Assembly (NCBI RefSeq): GCF_000026185.1
Contig: NC_010694.1
Location: forward strand, 2,418,001-2,482,000
DNA: 64,000 nucleotides
Source of the DNA: Erwinia tasmaniensis Et1/99
GTDB taxonomy: Bacteria; Pseudomonadota; Gammaproteobacteria; Enterobacterales; Enterobacteriaceae
Reading direction: 5' to 3'
Position numbers and translations under genes: made by a program. The notes under the pieces were generated by a model that did no database searches, was not told the DNA's origin, and worked only from the letters and a program-made list of their open reading frames with translations. Below, piece after piece: positions 52,007 to 61,894 of the stretch. Position 1 is the stretch's first letter. Each line of letters starts with the position of its first letter.

Positions 52007-52026
52007 GCGCCCCCCGGGGGAGGCGC
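52007..52026 (-). terminator. Intercistronic GC hairpin between gsiB and gsiC
   Basis: GCGCC and GGCGC flank CCCC/GGGG in the 39-base gap between the binding-protein gene and the first permease. No T-run follows. It likely stabilises the gsiB end of the transcript and lowers downstream expression, the usual pattern for binding-protein operons. Confidence 0.55.
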
Positions 52027-52035
52027 GTTGAACCG

Positions 52036-53574
52036 TTACTTCAGATCGGCATCGTCAAAGTTGAACGACGTATCCGGCATCACGTAGAAACCGCTCAAAT
52101 TGCGGGTGTTGGCCGAAATCAGCTTTTCAACCACCAGCGGTGCCCAGGGCTGGTCGTGCCAGATACGATCCTGCGCATCTTTATACAGCGCCGCTTTTTT
52201 CTCACCGTCGGTGGTATTCAGCGCGTCGCTTAAATCTTTATCGACCTGCGGATTGCTGTAGAAAGCGGTATTAAAGATGGTTGGCGGCCAGGACTGGGTG
52301 GCAAACAGCGGCGTTAACGCCCAGTTAGCTTCACCAGTGGAAGCCGACCAGCCGGTATAGAACATGCGTACGCCGCTCTCCTTCTGGCCTTTATCTTCAA
52401 CCTGTGCCGCGCGTTGACCGGCATCCATCGCCGTCACTTCCACCTTAATCCCCACCTGGGCCAGCTGCTGCTGGGTAAACTGCAACACCTTTTGTGCCGT
52501 GCTGTGATTATGTGAAGACCACAGCGTGGTGGTAAAGCCGTTGGGATAGCCCGCTTCTTTCAGCAGTTCACGCGCTTTCGCCGGGTTGTATTCCGGGGCA
52601 GGATACTGCTGCGCATACTGGATAGACGGCGGAACGATGCCGCTGGCCGGGGTGGCATACCCGGCGAATGCCACCTTAGCCAGCGCCTCACGGTTGATGG
52701 CGTAGCCGATCGCGGCGCGCACCTTCGGGTCATCGAACGGCTTCTGCGTCACGTTAAAGCTGATATAGCGCTGCATAATCGATGGGGAAGCCACCAGGTT
52801 CAGCTTACTGTTTTTCTCCAGCAGTTTGGCCTGCTCAAACGGGATTGGGAAAGCAAAGTTGGCCTCCCCGGTTTGCAGCATCGCGGAACGGGTATTGTTA
52901 TCCACCACCGGACGCCAGGTAATGCTGTCCAGCTTCGGATAACCCGGCTTCCAGTAACCGCTGAATTTCGCGACTTTGACAAAATCGGTCTGATTCCAGG
53001 CGACAAACTGATAGGGGCCGGTACCCACCGGATGGAAGCCGATGTCCTTACCGTATTTCTTGAGTGCCTCCGGCGAAATCATTGCCGCGGCCGGACTGGC
53101 AAGCGTGTTGATAAATGCCGAGAACGGCTGTTTTAGCGTAATTTTCACCGAACTGGCATCCAGCACGTCGGTACTGGCGATGGTTTTAAACAGGTTATAA
53201 CGCTTGAGATGGTTATCCGGGTTACTGGCGCGGTCGAGGTTCGCTTTAACCGCCGCGGCATCAAAATACGTGCCGTCCTGGAACTTCACCCCTTTCCTGA
53301 GCTTAATAACGTAACTTAATCCGTCCGGGCTGGCCTGATAGCTTTCTGCCAGCACGTTTTCCAGCTTCATCTCTTTATCAAAGCCAAACAGCCCCTGATA
53401 GAACGACTTGGCCACCGCCTGCGACAGGGTGTCGTTGGCATCGTAAGGATCGAGAGTGGTAAAATTAGAGGCTACCGCGATAGTGACATCTTTCGCCGCC
53501 CAGGCGGTGAATGTGGCACAGCTACCCAACAGGCCAGCCGTTAACAACAGCCTACGCGTATGCTTATTCATCAT
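52036..53574 (-). CDS. gsiB: Periplasmic glutathione-binding protein GsiB
   Basis: The 512-residue family-5 binding protein (E. coli GsiB 512) has a signal cleaved near AWA-AKDV. The mature part begins [19 protein letters not shown]. Conserved blocks [20 protein letters not shown] and [20 protein letters not shown] strongly match GsiB. Two adjacent ATG codons are possible starts. It captures glutathione for GsiACD. Confidence 0.96.
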   Translation of the reverse strand: MMNKHTRRLLLTAGLLGSCATFTAWAAKDVTIAVASNFTTLDPYDANDTLSQAVAKSFYQGLFGFDKEMKLENVLAESYQASPDGLSYVIKLRKGVKFQDGTYFDAAAVKANLDRASNPDNHLKRYNLFKTIASTDVLDASSVKITLKQPFSAFINTLASPAAAMISPEALKKYGKDIGFHPVGTGPYQFVAWNQTDFVKVAKFSGYWKPGYPKLDSITWRPVVDNNTRSAMLQTGEANFAFPIPFEQAKLLEKNSKLNLVASPSIMQRYISFNVTQKPFDDPKVRAAIGYAINREALAKVAFAGYATPASGIVPPSIQYAQQYPAPEYNPAKARELLKEAGYPNGFTTTLWSSHNHSTAQKVLQFTQQQLAQVGIKVEVTAMDAGQRAAQVEDKGQKESGVRMFYTGWSASTGEANWALTPLFATQSWPPTIFNTAFYSNPQVDKDLSDALNTTDGEKKAALYKDAQDRIWHDQPWAPLVVEKLISANTRNLSGFYVMPDTSFNFDDADLK

Positions 53575-53607
53575 CTTAGCTTATCCCTTGTTTTCGTTAT
53601 GCAGCAA

Positions 53608-55461
53608 TCAGGTTCGGCTGATGGCGTGGCGCGCCACAAAATGTCCGCTTCCAACCTCAACCAACGGAGCCACGTCCGGTTCGTCGCCGAGGGCGCGGAC
53701 AGGACTGGGTATTTCATCAACTAGCAGAGCACGCTCACGTCGACGATGGGTGGGGTCAGCCACCGGCACCGATGCCATCAGCTTGCGGGTGTAAGGATGT
53801 TGCGGGTGCTCAAATACCGCCCGTCGCGGTCCGATCTCCACAATCTGACCGAGGTACATCACCGCTACCCGGTGGCTGATACGTTCCACCACCGCCATAT
53901 CGTGGGAAATAAACAGAAACGCAATACCAAACTCCCGCTGTAAATCGAGCATCAGATTAACGATCTGCGCCTGAACCGAAACATCCAGCGCCGAAACCGC
54001 TTCATCGGCAATCACTACTTTCGGGTTGAGCGCCAGCGCGCGCGCGATGCAGATACGCTGGCGCTGCCCGCCGGAGAACTCATGCGGATAGCGCCGGGCA
54101 TGCTCCGCCTGCAGCCCGACGCGCTCCAGCAGGCTGGCCACCCGCCGTTCCGCTTCCTGCCCGCGCGCAATGCCGTGAACCAGCAGCGGTTCCATTATCG
54201 AATAGCCCACCGTCTGGCGGGGATCGAGAGAGGCATACGGATCCTGAAAGATAAACTGGATATCGCGGCGCAGATGCGCCAGAGCTGAGCCGTGCAGGCG
54301 GTCGATGCGTTGGCCGTTAAAGGTGATGCTGCCGCCCTGGCTTGCCACCAGACGCAACAAAGAGCGCCCGGTGGTGGATTTGCCGCAGCCGGACTCGCCG
54401 ACCAGCGCCAGCGTTTCACCGGCGCGCAAATCGAAGCTCACCTTTTCAACGGCGTGTACCCGCCGCTGCACCCGGTTGAAAATACCGCCACGAATATCGA
54501 AGCGGGTGATCAGGTCACGTACCTGGAGGATCGGGGCGTCAAGTTGATTGACCGTATCCTGCGGCGCTTCTGCCACCGGCTCGCCAATATCACCAGACAG
54601 GGGGAATTTCGCCGGCAGATCGCGCCCACTCATCGCTCCCAGCTTAGGCACTGCGGCAAGCAGCGAACGCGTGTACGGCTGCTGCGGATGGCTGAAAATC
54701 TCCTGAACGCTGCCGCTCTCTAATACGTCGCCGCGATACATGACCTGTACCCGATCCGCCATCTCCGCGACCACCCCCATGTCGTGGGTGATAAAAATTA
54801 CCGCCATCTGCATCTCTTTTTGCAGCACGCGGATCAATTGCAGGATTTGTGCCTGGATGGTGACATCCAGCGCGGTGGTGGGCTCATCGGCAATCAGCAG
54901 CGACGGGCGGCAGGAGAGCGCCATTGCGATCATCACCCGCTGACGCATGCCGCCGGAGAGCTGGTGCGGGTAGCGCGCCAGCACATTTTTGGCTTCGGGA
55001 ATGCGCACCAGATCGAGCATGCGCCGCGCCTCGGCCAGCGCCTGCGCATGGCTTTTCCCCTGATGCAGGCGGATAGACTCGGCAATCTGCTCGCCAACCG
55101 AAAACACCGGATTGAGTGAAGTCATCGGCTCCTGGAAAATCATCGCCATGTCCGCGCCGCGAATGCTGCGTAGCTCCGACTGCGGCAGGGTGGCAAGATC
55201 GACCGGTGGCTTCCGCTCACGGCGCAGCCACATTGTGCCGCTGTCGATGTTGCCGCCCCCCTGCTCCACCAGACGCATCAGCGCCAGAGAGGTGACCGAT
55301 TTTCCTGAGCCGGACTCACCAACGATGGCCAGCGTTTCACCGGCATGCACATCCAGTGACAAATTCTTTACGACCTGAATACGCTGGCGATCTTCGCGCG
55401 CAAAACTGACGCTAAGATCGCGCACCGACAGTACCTTGTCATGCTGTGAAAATGCGCTCAC
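53608..55461 (-). CDS. gsiA: Glutathione ABC transporter ATP-binding protein GsiA (fused double ATPase)
   Basis: The 617-residue protein holds two full ABC domains: Walker [14 protein letters not shown] and signature [12 protein letters not shown] in the first, [13 protein letters not shown] and [12 protein letters not shown] in the second, with Walker B motifs [12 protein letters not shown] and [12 protein letters not shown]. It combines the roles of DppD and DppF. The start is GTG, overlapping the iaaA stop (GTGA). Confidence 0.96.
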   Translation of the reverse strand: MSAFSQHDKVLSVRDLSVSFAREDRQRIQVVKNLSLDVHAGETLAIVGESGSGKSVTSLALMRLVEQGGGNIDSGTMWLRRERKPPVDLATLPQSELRSIRGADMAMIFQEPMTSLNPVFSVGEQIAESIRLHQGKSHAQALAEARRMLDLVRIPEAKNVLARYPHQLSGGMRQRVMIAMALSCRPSLLIADEPTTALDVTIQAQILQLIRVLQKEMQMAVIFITHDMGVVAEMADRVQVMYRGDVLESGSVQEIFSHPQQPYTRSLLAAVPKLGAMSGRDLPAKFPLSGDIGEPVAEAPQDTVNQLDAPILQVRDLITRFDIRGGIFNRVQRRVHAVEKVSFDLRAGETLALVGESGCGKSTTGRSLLRLVASQGGSITFNGQRIDRLHGSALAHLRRDIQFIFQDPYASLDPRQTVGYSIMEPLLVHGIARGQEAERRVASLLERVGLQAEHARRYPHEFSGGQRQRICIARALALNPKVVIADEAVSALDVSVQAQIVNLMLDLQREFGIAFLFISHDMAVVERISHRVAVMYLGQIVEIGPRRAVFEHPQHPYTRKLMASVPVADPTHRRRERALLVDEIPSPVRALGDEPDVAPLVEVGSGHFVARHAISRT

Positions 55462-56405
55462 CGGGCGTCCTCCCGATAAATAGCCACCACCGGCTGTTCG
55501 CCCGCTACGCCATATGCGCGGTACATGCCCTCGCTGTTGAAAGGCAGCGCCAGATTGCCTGCCGCATCAACGGCGATAAGCCCACCGCTTCCGCCCAGTT
55601 CGGGAATTTTTTCCATAATAACCTTCTGCGTCGCCTGGGCTAACGACAGCCCGCCATACTCCATCAGCGCCGCGACGTCATAGGCCGCAAGCAGGCGCAT
55701 AAACACTTCTCCACTCCCGGTACAGGAGACAGCCACCCCGGCGCTGGCATAACAGCCCGCGCCGGGCAGCGGCGAATCGCCTACGCGGCCGGCCTGCTTA
55801 TTGGTGATGCCGCCCGTCGAGGTAGCTGCCGCCAGCCCGCCGGCACTGTCGCGGGCAACGGCCCCCACGGTGCCAAATTTACGATCCGGGCTAAGGGAGC
55901 CTGCATCGTGGTCAAGCCGCATTTGGTTGTCGGCAATGGCGCGTTCGAGCTGGGCGCGGCGCTGTGGCGTGGTAAAAAAGTGATTTTCAACCCTCTCGAG
56001 GCCTTGTGCTTCCGCAAACGATTCCGCGCCTTCGCCAATCAACAGCACGTGCGGGCTGTTTTCCAGTACCGCACGTGCGGCCAGCACCGGATTACGCACG
56101 CGGGTCACACCAGCCACCGCACCTGCCGCGCGCGTGCTACCGTCCATCACGCAAGCATCCAGTTCATGCTGTCCCTGATGAGTCAATACCGCGCCGCGCC
56201 CGGCATTAAACAGCGGGCACTCCTCCAGCTGCCGCACCGCTTCGGTAACCACGTCCAGCGCGCTCTGCCCTGCCGCCAGCCTGGACTGTGCGTCTGCAAC
56301 AATGAGTGATAACGCCTGACGATAGCGCTGCTCATCCCCGGCATTCATGCTGGCACGCGCAATGGCGCCAGCACCACCATGAATTGCAATCGTCGCTTTG
56401 GCCAT
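55458..56405 (-). CDS. iaaA: Isoaspartyl peptidase/L-asparaginase IaaA
   Basis: The 315-residue Ntn-hydrolase self-cleaves into two subunits. The nucleophile threonine is in KFGTVGAVA (about residue 178), and substrate residues in [11 protein letters not shown] follow. It hydrolyses isoaspartyl dipeptides and asparagine. It heads the gsi operon, overlapping gsiA by four bases, so peptide cleavage and glutathione import are co-expressed. E. coli IaaA is 321 residues. Confidence 0.96.
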   Translation of the reverse strand: MAKATIAIHGGAGAIARASMNAGDEQRYRQALSLIVADAQSRLAAGQSALDVVTEAVRQLEECPLFNAGRGAVLTHQGQHELDACVMDGSTRAAGAVAGVTRVRNPVLAARAVLENSPHVLLIGEGAESFAEAQGLERVENHFFTTPQRRAQLERAIADNQMRLDHDAGSLSPDRKFGTVGAVARDSAGGLAAATSTGGITNKQAGRVGDSPLPGAGCYASAGVAVSCTGSGEVFMRLLAAYDVAALMEYGGLSLAQATQKVIMEKIPELGGSGGLIAVDAAGNLALPFNSEGMYRAYGVAGEQPVVAIYREDAR

Positions 56406-56651
56406 TATTTAATTTAACCTGTAGCAAATCAGCATGAAAAACACTGAGTTAGAATATATTTATCAAGGAAATAACCTTTTTGACTATAGGTAGGCTGTAT
56501 AGATATGTAAAGCGGAATATTTCCCCTGCATTTATAACTAATAGTTATAAGTTAAGCCCGTCGCCCGTTAGCACCGGCAAACGTGACCCTGTACCGGATC
56601 CACGTCATAATGTAGCCCGCCTATTTCGTTCGTATCCTGGAGAAACAACCG

Positions 56652-57887
56652 ATGGAAACATTGACTACGGGATTAATCTCCCTGGACGACGCCCTGACTA
56701 CCCTGCTGGCACGCGTTATCCCGTTAGCAGATAGCGAAACCGTTAGCCTGACGCAGGCGGTAGGGCGAATTACGGCAGGTCCGGTGATTTCCCCGCTGAA
56801 CGTGCCGCCTTTCGATAATTCGGCGATGGACGGTTACGCTCTGCGCATGGCGGACCTCGACGCGCGCGCCGCGCTGCCGGTAGCCGGAAAAGCGTTTGCC
56901 GGTAGCCCGTATGACGGCGTATGGCCTGCGGGTAGCTGCATTCGCATTATGACCGGCGCACCGCTCCCTTCAGGCTGCGAGGCGGTGGTGATGCAGGAGC
57001 AAACCGCTTTAGTGGGTGATGCGGTGAGCATGACCGCTGAGATCAGCGCCGGACAAAATATTCGTCGTGCGGGGGAAGATATCCCTGAAGGCGCAGAAGT
57101 GCTGGCTGCCGGGGTCAAGCTCGGCGCGGCGCAACTGCCGCTGCTGGCCTCTCTCGGCATTCCTGAAGTCAGCGTTGTGCGCAAACTGCGCGTGGCGATT
57201 TTTTCCACCGGGGACGAGCTACAGCCGGTTGGTCAGCCTTTGGCAGCAGGACAGATATATGACACTAACCGTTTTGCCGTGCGGCTGATGCTGGATAAGC
57301 TCGGCTGTGAAGTGATTGACCTGGGTATTATCCGCGACGATCCGGCGGCGCTGCGCGCGGCGTTTACCCAGGCTGATGCCAGCGCCGATGTGGTGATCAG
57401 CAGCGGCGGCGTATCGGTTGGCGCGGCGGATCACACCAAAGAGATGTTAGAAGAGCTGGGTGAAATTGGCTTCTGGAAGCTGGCGATCAAACCGGGCAAA
57501 CCCTTTGCCTTCGGCCGCCTGCCGCACAGCTGGTTCTGCGGCCTGCCGGGTAATCCGGTCTCGGCGGTACTGACCTTTTATCAGCTGGTGCAACCGCTGC
57601 TGGCCAGGCTAACCGGACAGCATGGTCCGGCATTGCCCCCGCGCCAGCGCGTTCGCTGCGCCAGCTTTCTGAAAAAATCGCCGGGCCGCCTCGACTTCCA
57701 GCGCGGTATTGTACAACGCGATGCTCATGGCGATCTGGAGGTAAAAACCACCGGGCATCAGGGCTCCCACATCTTCAGCTCGTTCCATGCGGCTAACTGT
57801 TTTATCGTGCTGGAGCGCGAGCGCGGCAACGTGGCGGCCGGTGAATGGGTCGACGTTGAGCCGTTTAACGCGCTGCTGGAGGGCTGA
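56652..57887 (+). CDS. moeA: Molybdopterin molybdenumtransferase MoeA
   Basis: This 411-residue enzyme inserts molybdate into adenylated molybdopterin, completing the cofactor. Conserved blocks [14 protein letters not shown] (about 54-67), [36 protein letters not shown] and [15 protein letters not shown] show all domains. Divergent from iaaA; moeB begins two bases after its stop. Confidence 0.97.
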   Translation: METLTTGLISLDDALTTLLARVIPLADSETVSLTQAVGRITAGPVISPLNVPPFDNSAMDGYALRMADLDARAALPVAGKAFAGSPYDGVWPAGSCIRIMTGAPLPSGCEAVVMQEQTALVGDAVSMTAEISAGQNIRRAGEDIPEGAEVLAAGVKLGAAQLPLLASLGIPEVSVVRKLRVAIFSTGDELQPVGQPLAAGQIYDTNRFAVRLMLDKLGCEVIDLGIIRDDPAALRAAFTQADASADVVISSGGVSVGAADHTKEMLEELGEIGFWKLAIKPGKPFAFGRLPHSWFCGLPGNPVSAVLTFYQLVQPLLARLTGQHGPALPPRQRVRCASFLKKSPGRLDFQRGIVQRDAHGDLEVKTTGHQGSHIFSSFHAANCFIVLERERGNVAAGEWVDVEPFNALLEG

Positions 57888-57888
57888 T

Positions 57889-58659
57889 ATGTTACCCGAG
57901 CTAAGCGACAAGGAGATGCTGCGCTATAACCGTCAAATCGTGCTGCGCGGTTTTGATCTCGACGGCCAGGAGCAGCTAAAGGCCGCGCGCGTGCTGGTGG
58001 TCGGGCTCGGCGGGCTGGGCTGCGCCGCCAGCCAGTATCTTGCCGCCGCCGGAATTGGCCAGCTGACGCTGCTCGATTTCGACGAGGTGACGCTCTCGAA
58101 TCTGCAACGCCAGGTGTTGCACGGCGAGGCGCAGCTGGGGATGGCAAAAGTCGACTCGGCAAGGGCACGCCTTGCCACGATCAACTCATCGATCGCCATC
58201 GAGGCGGTTAACGCGCGCCTAGATGATGACGGGATGGCACAGCTTATTGCCCGGCATCAGCTGGTGATCGACTGCTGCGATAACCTCGAGACGCGCGAAC
58301 AGCTGAACCGGCTCTGCTTTGCCAGCAAAACCCCGCTGGTGTCGGGGGCGGCAATCCGTATGGAGGGGCAAATCAGCGTGTTCAGCTGGGGCCGCGAGGA
58401 ACCCTGCTATCGCTGCATCAGCCGCCTGTTCGGTGCTGCAACGCTGAGCTGTGTGGAAGCCGGGGTGATGGCACCGCTGGTCGGGGTTATCGGTTCATTG
58501 CAGGCGATGGAGGCCATTCGCGCCCTTACCCACTATGGCAGCCCGGTAGCCGGAAAACTGCTGCTGTACGATGCCATGACATTGCAGTTCCGCTCAATAA
58601 AAGTGGCGAAGGATGCTGGCTGTGAGGTCTGTGGGGATGGAGGTCAGCGGGAAGGTTAA
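57889..58659 (+). CDS. moeB: Molybdopterin-synthase adenylyltransferase MoeB
   Basis: The 256-residue E1-like enzyme adenylates the MoaD C-terminus. The nucleotide-binding GLGGLGCAASQYLAAAG is at about residue 38, the catalytic Asp in DCCDNLETR (about 130), and zinc is held by CYRC and the C-terminal CEVC. One base separates the moeA stop from ATG. It is slightly longer than E. coli MoeB (249). In E. coli fsaA and ybiT follow; here an AT-rich patch intervenes. Confidence 0.97.
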   Translation: MLPELSDKEMLRYNRQIVLRGFDLDGQEQLKAARVLVVGLGGLGCAASQYLAAAGIGQLTLLDFDEVTLSNLQRQVLHGEAQLGMAKVDSARARLATINSSIAIEAVNARLDDDGMAQLIARHQLVIDCCDNLETREQLNRLCFASKTPLVSGAAIRMEGQISVFSWGREEPCYRCISRLFGAATLSCVEAGVMAPLVGVIGSLQAMEAIRALTHYGSPVAGKLLLYDAMTLQFRSIKVAKDAGCEVCGDGGQREG

Positions 58660-58822
58660 TAATTCGTGATTATTGGTCATTGATCGGTTCTCTCAAGTCG
58701 GACTAAGTTCCCTACAGATGGTTTACTACCAGGAACGCTTATTTGATAGCGCATTGAACGCGTTAATGAACCGGGATATTACTCCAGGATCGCGATCCGG
58801 GAAGCAACAGATGTTGACAGGT

Positions 58823-59080
58823 TTACTTTCCTTCAGATCGTGATCTCAACCGATAAATTTTGCCTGTAGCAGAAACAGTAATAATAGCCAGGACGATGGA
58901 GAAAAGACCAAGAAAAATAAGTAAGGAAAGCAGAGGATTTAGCATACCGCCCAAACTGGTAAAATCACTCACCCTGACGAGCTGCTCCGGGCTGAGCGTA
59001 CGTAGCACAATTTCCGGTATAATGAGAAAGAAAATAATACCAACCGGAACGTAAATGAGTTTTTTCTTTGTTTTTCCCAT
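58823..59080 (-). CDS. Unrecognised small membrane protein
   Basis: The 85-residue protein has two hydrophobic helices (about 8-26, LIYVPVGIIFFLIIPEIVL, and about 48-72) with a lysine-rich start (MGKTKKK) and a basic end. I do not recognise its family. I chose the ATG with AGAAAGAA upstream; eight more codons are open. It lies on the opposite strand to its neighbours in an AT-rich stretch and has no E. coli counterpart at this place. It could be an immunity or accessory membrane protein, but nothing proves that. Confidence 0.55.
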   Translation of the reverse strand: MGKTKKKLIYVPVGIIFFLIIPEIVLRTLSPEQLVRVSDFTSLGGMLNPLLSLLIFLGLFSIVLAIITVSATGKIYRLRSRSEGK

Positions 59081-59413
59081 ATTCTTTCTTGCCCTCGTTG
59101 GCAAACATGATCAAAATTAAAGTCTATCATACAACAAGGGAATGAGACACGTCACAACCCTTGGTTGCAATTGAAGATGCAAGCCAATAAGTAATTAGCT
59201 ATCGCATTGACTCGTTCATTGAATGACATATATGCAGACCATATGTCTACCATTGAAAAGGTGAAACTGGGCGGATAACGGCTTATCAATTATGGTTCAT
59301 GCCTTGTTCCGGATGAATATTATCGTAGTTCCTGCCGTGATACATAGAGAGAGGACAAAAGGTTAGTTTTAGCCTTAGGTGAAATTTACGCAAGAAAAAA
59401 CGTTACTCTGGAC
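59081..59413. other. AT-rich gap holding a possible 5' remnant of the next gene
   Basis: Between the minus-strand membrane protein and the next ATG lie 333 AT-rich bases. From 59348 the frame of the downstream gene is already open and reads plausibly (LVLALGEIYARKNVTLD) but has no start codon until 59414, and a TAG stands at 59345-59347. Before that stop, the same frame reads NYGSCLVPDEYYRSSC. This could be an eroded longer gene. Confidence 0.4.
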
Positions 59414-59844
59414 ATGGTTGAACTCTATTTCAGGAAAACGCTTCACAACCTTGGCATTCAAAAAAGCAATAACCTCGTCTCTCACATTCAAAAATTATCA
59501 GGCAGAGCGCCAGATCACAGCTCGGCAAAAGCCAGTAAGTTAGCTCTCTCATTTACTATTGCCAATTTAATTATTGCTAATGAGGATTTCAAAAAGACTC
59601 ATATCAACCTCATCAATTCCTTTTCAACATGGTTTGTGAACGGAACAACGCTTTATGCTAAAGCACAAATAGCCGCATCAGCAATTAAGATCCCTCATAC
59701 TATCAAGCGCTGCGCAAAGAAAACATTGAAATGCTTTATTTTCTTATTGAGAAGAAAATGCCTGAAATAATTTACCAAGTAAACTCTGGGGACAACAACG
59801 AAGAAATAATCGCAGACGCTTTATATGAGATTTTGCGTAAATGA
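59414..59844 (+). pseudogene. Frameshifted gene of unknown function
   Basis: From the ATG at 59414 the frame runs to a stop at 59770 (118 residues) and ends in an atypical basic tail. Shifting frame near 59699-59701 lets the protein continue naturally (YYQALRKENIEMLYFLIEKK ... EIIADALYEILRK) to a stop at 59844, about 143 residues in all. That stop overlaps the next ATG by four bases, as in an intact operon. One missing base after the CAT at 59696-59698 would explain it. The N-terminal part is helical and partly hydrophobic (LALSFTIANLIIANEDF). Family not recognised. Confidence 0.6.
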
Positions 59845-60017
59845 AGCGCGCAATAATATGGTTACTCCACTCGTTTTTCTACTTAATCCCTGCCATTATT
59901 ATTGTGGCGGGAATTTATGTCTTTGTACGTTTTATCCCTGGTTACGCTGCACCACTTAGTCTCTCTTGGGTTGTTATTGTTTCAATAATATATATTAAAT
60001 ACAATCGCTGGTATTAG
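59841..60017 (+). CDS. 58-residue two-helix membrane protein
   Basis: This short gene starts MKRAIIWLLHSFFYL and ends IYIKYNRWY. Two hydrophobic segments (about 5-30 and 37-52) are joined by RFIPGYAAPLS. Its ATG overlaps the stop of the restored upstream frame (ATGA), which argues that both belong to one translationally coupled pair. It has an AT-rich composition unlike moeB and ybiT around it. I do not recognise it; a small immunity-like or regulatory membrane protein would fit but is not shown. Confidence 0.6.
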   Translation: MKRAIIWLLHSFFYLIPAIIIVAGIYVFVRFIPGYAAPLSLSWVVIVSIIYIKYNRWY

Positions 60018-60115
60018 TCATTTATTTTAAATAAATCTTAACAACGCAATAAATAATCACGTTCGCCGAAAGCGGTGACATTTATATTTCTATGGCTCAC
60101 GAATTTTTATTACAC

Positions 60116-60145
60116 ACAGGCTGACCGCGTTTGCAGCCAGCCTGT
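60116..60145 (-). terminator. Hairpin downstream of ybiT
   Basis: On the minus strand ACAGGCTG pairs with CAGCCTGT around a 14-base loop, followed by GTGTAATAAAAATTC, which is A-rich more than T-rich. It lies 16 bases past the ybiT stop and is a modest terminator candidate. Confidence 0.45.
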
Positions 60146-60160
60146 TACTGTCGTCAGGGG

Positions 60161-61753
60161 TTAAACAATGCCCTGGCTACGCAGATAGTCTTCGTAGTTA
60201 CCGGTAAAGTCGTTCATTTTGCCCGGCGTCATTTCAATCACGCGAGTCGCCAGTGAACTGACAAATTCACGGTCGTGAGAAACGAAGATCAGCGTGCCTT
60301 CGTACATCTCCAGCGCCATATTCAGCGCTTCGATCGACTCCATATCAAGGTGGTTAGTCGGTTCATCCATGATCAGCACGTTCGGTTTCTGCATCATCAG
60401 CTTACCAAACAGCATACGGCCCTTCTCACCACCGGACAGCACCTTGGCCGGCTTTTTGATGTCATCCTGGGTAAACAGCAGACGCCCGAGGATACCGCGT
60501 ACCGCCTGCTCATCGTCGCCTTCCTGCTTCCACTGGCTCATCCAGTCAAACACGCTCAGATCGTCGCTGAAGTCGTGAGCGTGATCCTGCGCGTAATAGC
60601 CAATGCGTGCGTTCTCAGACCATTTTACCGTTCCGCTATCCGGCAGAAGATCACCGACCAGGGTTTTCAGCAGCGTGGTTTTACCAATACCGTTCGGGCC
60701 GAGGATCGCCAGCTTCTCGCCCACTTCCAGCAGCATATTAAGCTTGCTGAACAGCGGACCGTTGTCGAAGCCTTTAGTGACGGCTTCCAGTTCAAGGGCG
60801 TTACGGAACAGTTTCTTGTCCTGCTCGAAACGAATAAACGGGTTCTGACGGCTGGATGCTTTCACTTCATCCAGTTTAATTTTATCGATCTGCTTGGCGC
60901 GTGAGGTCGCCTGGCGGGATTTTGAGGCGTTGGCGCTAAAGCGGCTGACGAAGGACTGCAGTTCATTAATCTGCGCTTTTTTCTTGGCATTATCCGACAG
61001 CAGGCGATCGCGTGCCTGGGTGGCCGCCGTCATATACTCGTCGTAATTACCCGAATAGACGCGCAGTTCGCCGTAGTCGAGATCGGCCATGTGCGTACAC
61101 ACCATATTCAGGAAGTGACGGTCGTGCGAGATAATGATCATGGTGCTGTTACGCTCGTTCAGCACCTGCTCCAGCCAGCGAATGGTATCGATATCCAGGT
61201 TGTTGGTCGGTTCGTCCAGCAGCAGGATGTCCGGGTTAGAGAATAGCGCCTGCGCCAGAAGTACGCGCAGCTTCCAGCCGGGAGCGACTTCGCTCATCGG
61301 GCCGTAATGCTGTTCCAGCGGAATGCCCACGCCCAGCAGCAGTTCACCGGCGCGCGCTTCGGCGGTGTAACCGTCCATTTCGCCATATTTCACTTCGAGA
61401 TCGGCCACTTTGTAACCGTCTTCTTCGCTCATTTCCGGCAAGGCGTAAATGCGGTCGCGCTCTTCCTTCACTTCCCACAGCTCGCCGTGGCCCATGATCA
61501 CCGTGTCCAGCACGGAAAATTGTTCAAAGGCGAACTGATCCTGGCGCAGCTTACCGATACGCTCATTCGGGTCGAGGGCTACATTGCCTGCAGAAGGCAC
61601 CAGGTCGCCGCCGAGAATTTTCATAAAGGTGGACTTGCCGCTGCCGTTGGCACCGATCAGACCATAGCGGTTGCCGCCGCCAAATTTGACAGAGATATTT
61701 TCGAACAGCGGCTTACTGCCAAACTGCATGGTGACATTGCTGGAAACTAGCAC
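60161..61753 (-). CDS. ybiT: ABC-F family ATPase YbiT
   Basis: The 530-residue soluble protein has two ABC domains and no membrane part, as in ribosome-associated ABC-F proteins. Walker A motifs are [11 protein letters not shown] and [11 protein letters not shown]; Walker B motifs [11 protein letters not shown] and [11 protein letters not shown]; the second signature LSGGEKGRM is canonical while the first is degenerate ([14 protein letters not shown]). The linker between them (about 240-310) is charged and helical. It matches E. coli YbiT in length. ABC-F proteins adjust translation on stalled ribosomes; the specific role of YbiT is not settled. Confidence 0.96.
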   Translation of the reverse strand: MLVSSNVTMQFGSKPLFENISVKFGGGNRYGLIGANGSGKSTFMKILGGDLVPSAGNVALDPNERIGKLRQDQFAFEQFSVLDTVIMGHGELWEVKEERDRIYALPEMSEEDGYKVADLEVKYGEMDGYTAEARAGELLLGVGIPLEQHYGPMSEVAPGWKLRVLLAQALFSNPDILLLDEPTNNLDIDTIRWLEQVLNERNSTMIIISHDRHFLNMVCTHMADLDYGELRVYSGNYDEYMTAATQARDRLLSDNAKKKAQINELQSFVSRFSANASKSRQATSRAKQIDKIKLDEVKASSRQNPFIRFEQDKKLFRNALELEAVTKGFDNGPLFSKLNMLLEVGEKLAILGPNGIGKTTLLKTLVGDLLPDSGTVKWSENARIGYYAQDHAHDFSDDLSVFDWMSQWKQEGDDEQAVRGILGRLLFTQDDIKKPAKVLSGGEKGRMLFGKLMMQKPNVLIMDEPTNHLDMESIEALNMALEMYEGTLIFVSHDREFVSSLATRVIEMTPGKMNDFTGNYEDYLRSQGIV

Positions 61754-61894
61754 AGGATAGCCTTTCGTTTGCGAGATGAGTGGGTAAATCAGCGCGCATT
61801 ATGCCAAAAAAATGGCGCGGGGCATACAGCACTCTGGCAGAGGAAAAGCGCGGGGGAAAATCTGCCTGGCCGGGGAGATCCCCGGCCGAATGGC

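Noticed and set aside
58718..58843. 41-codon open frame MVYYQERLFDSALN... just after moeB
   Set aside because: It has no clear ribosome-binding site and no recognised relatives, and it overlaps the end of the minus-strand membrane protein. The evidence is too thin to call.
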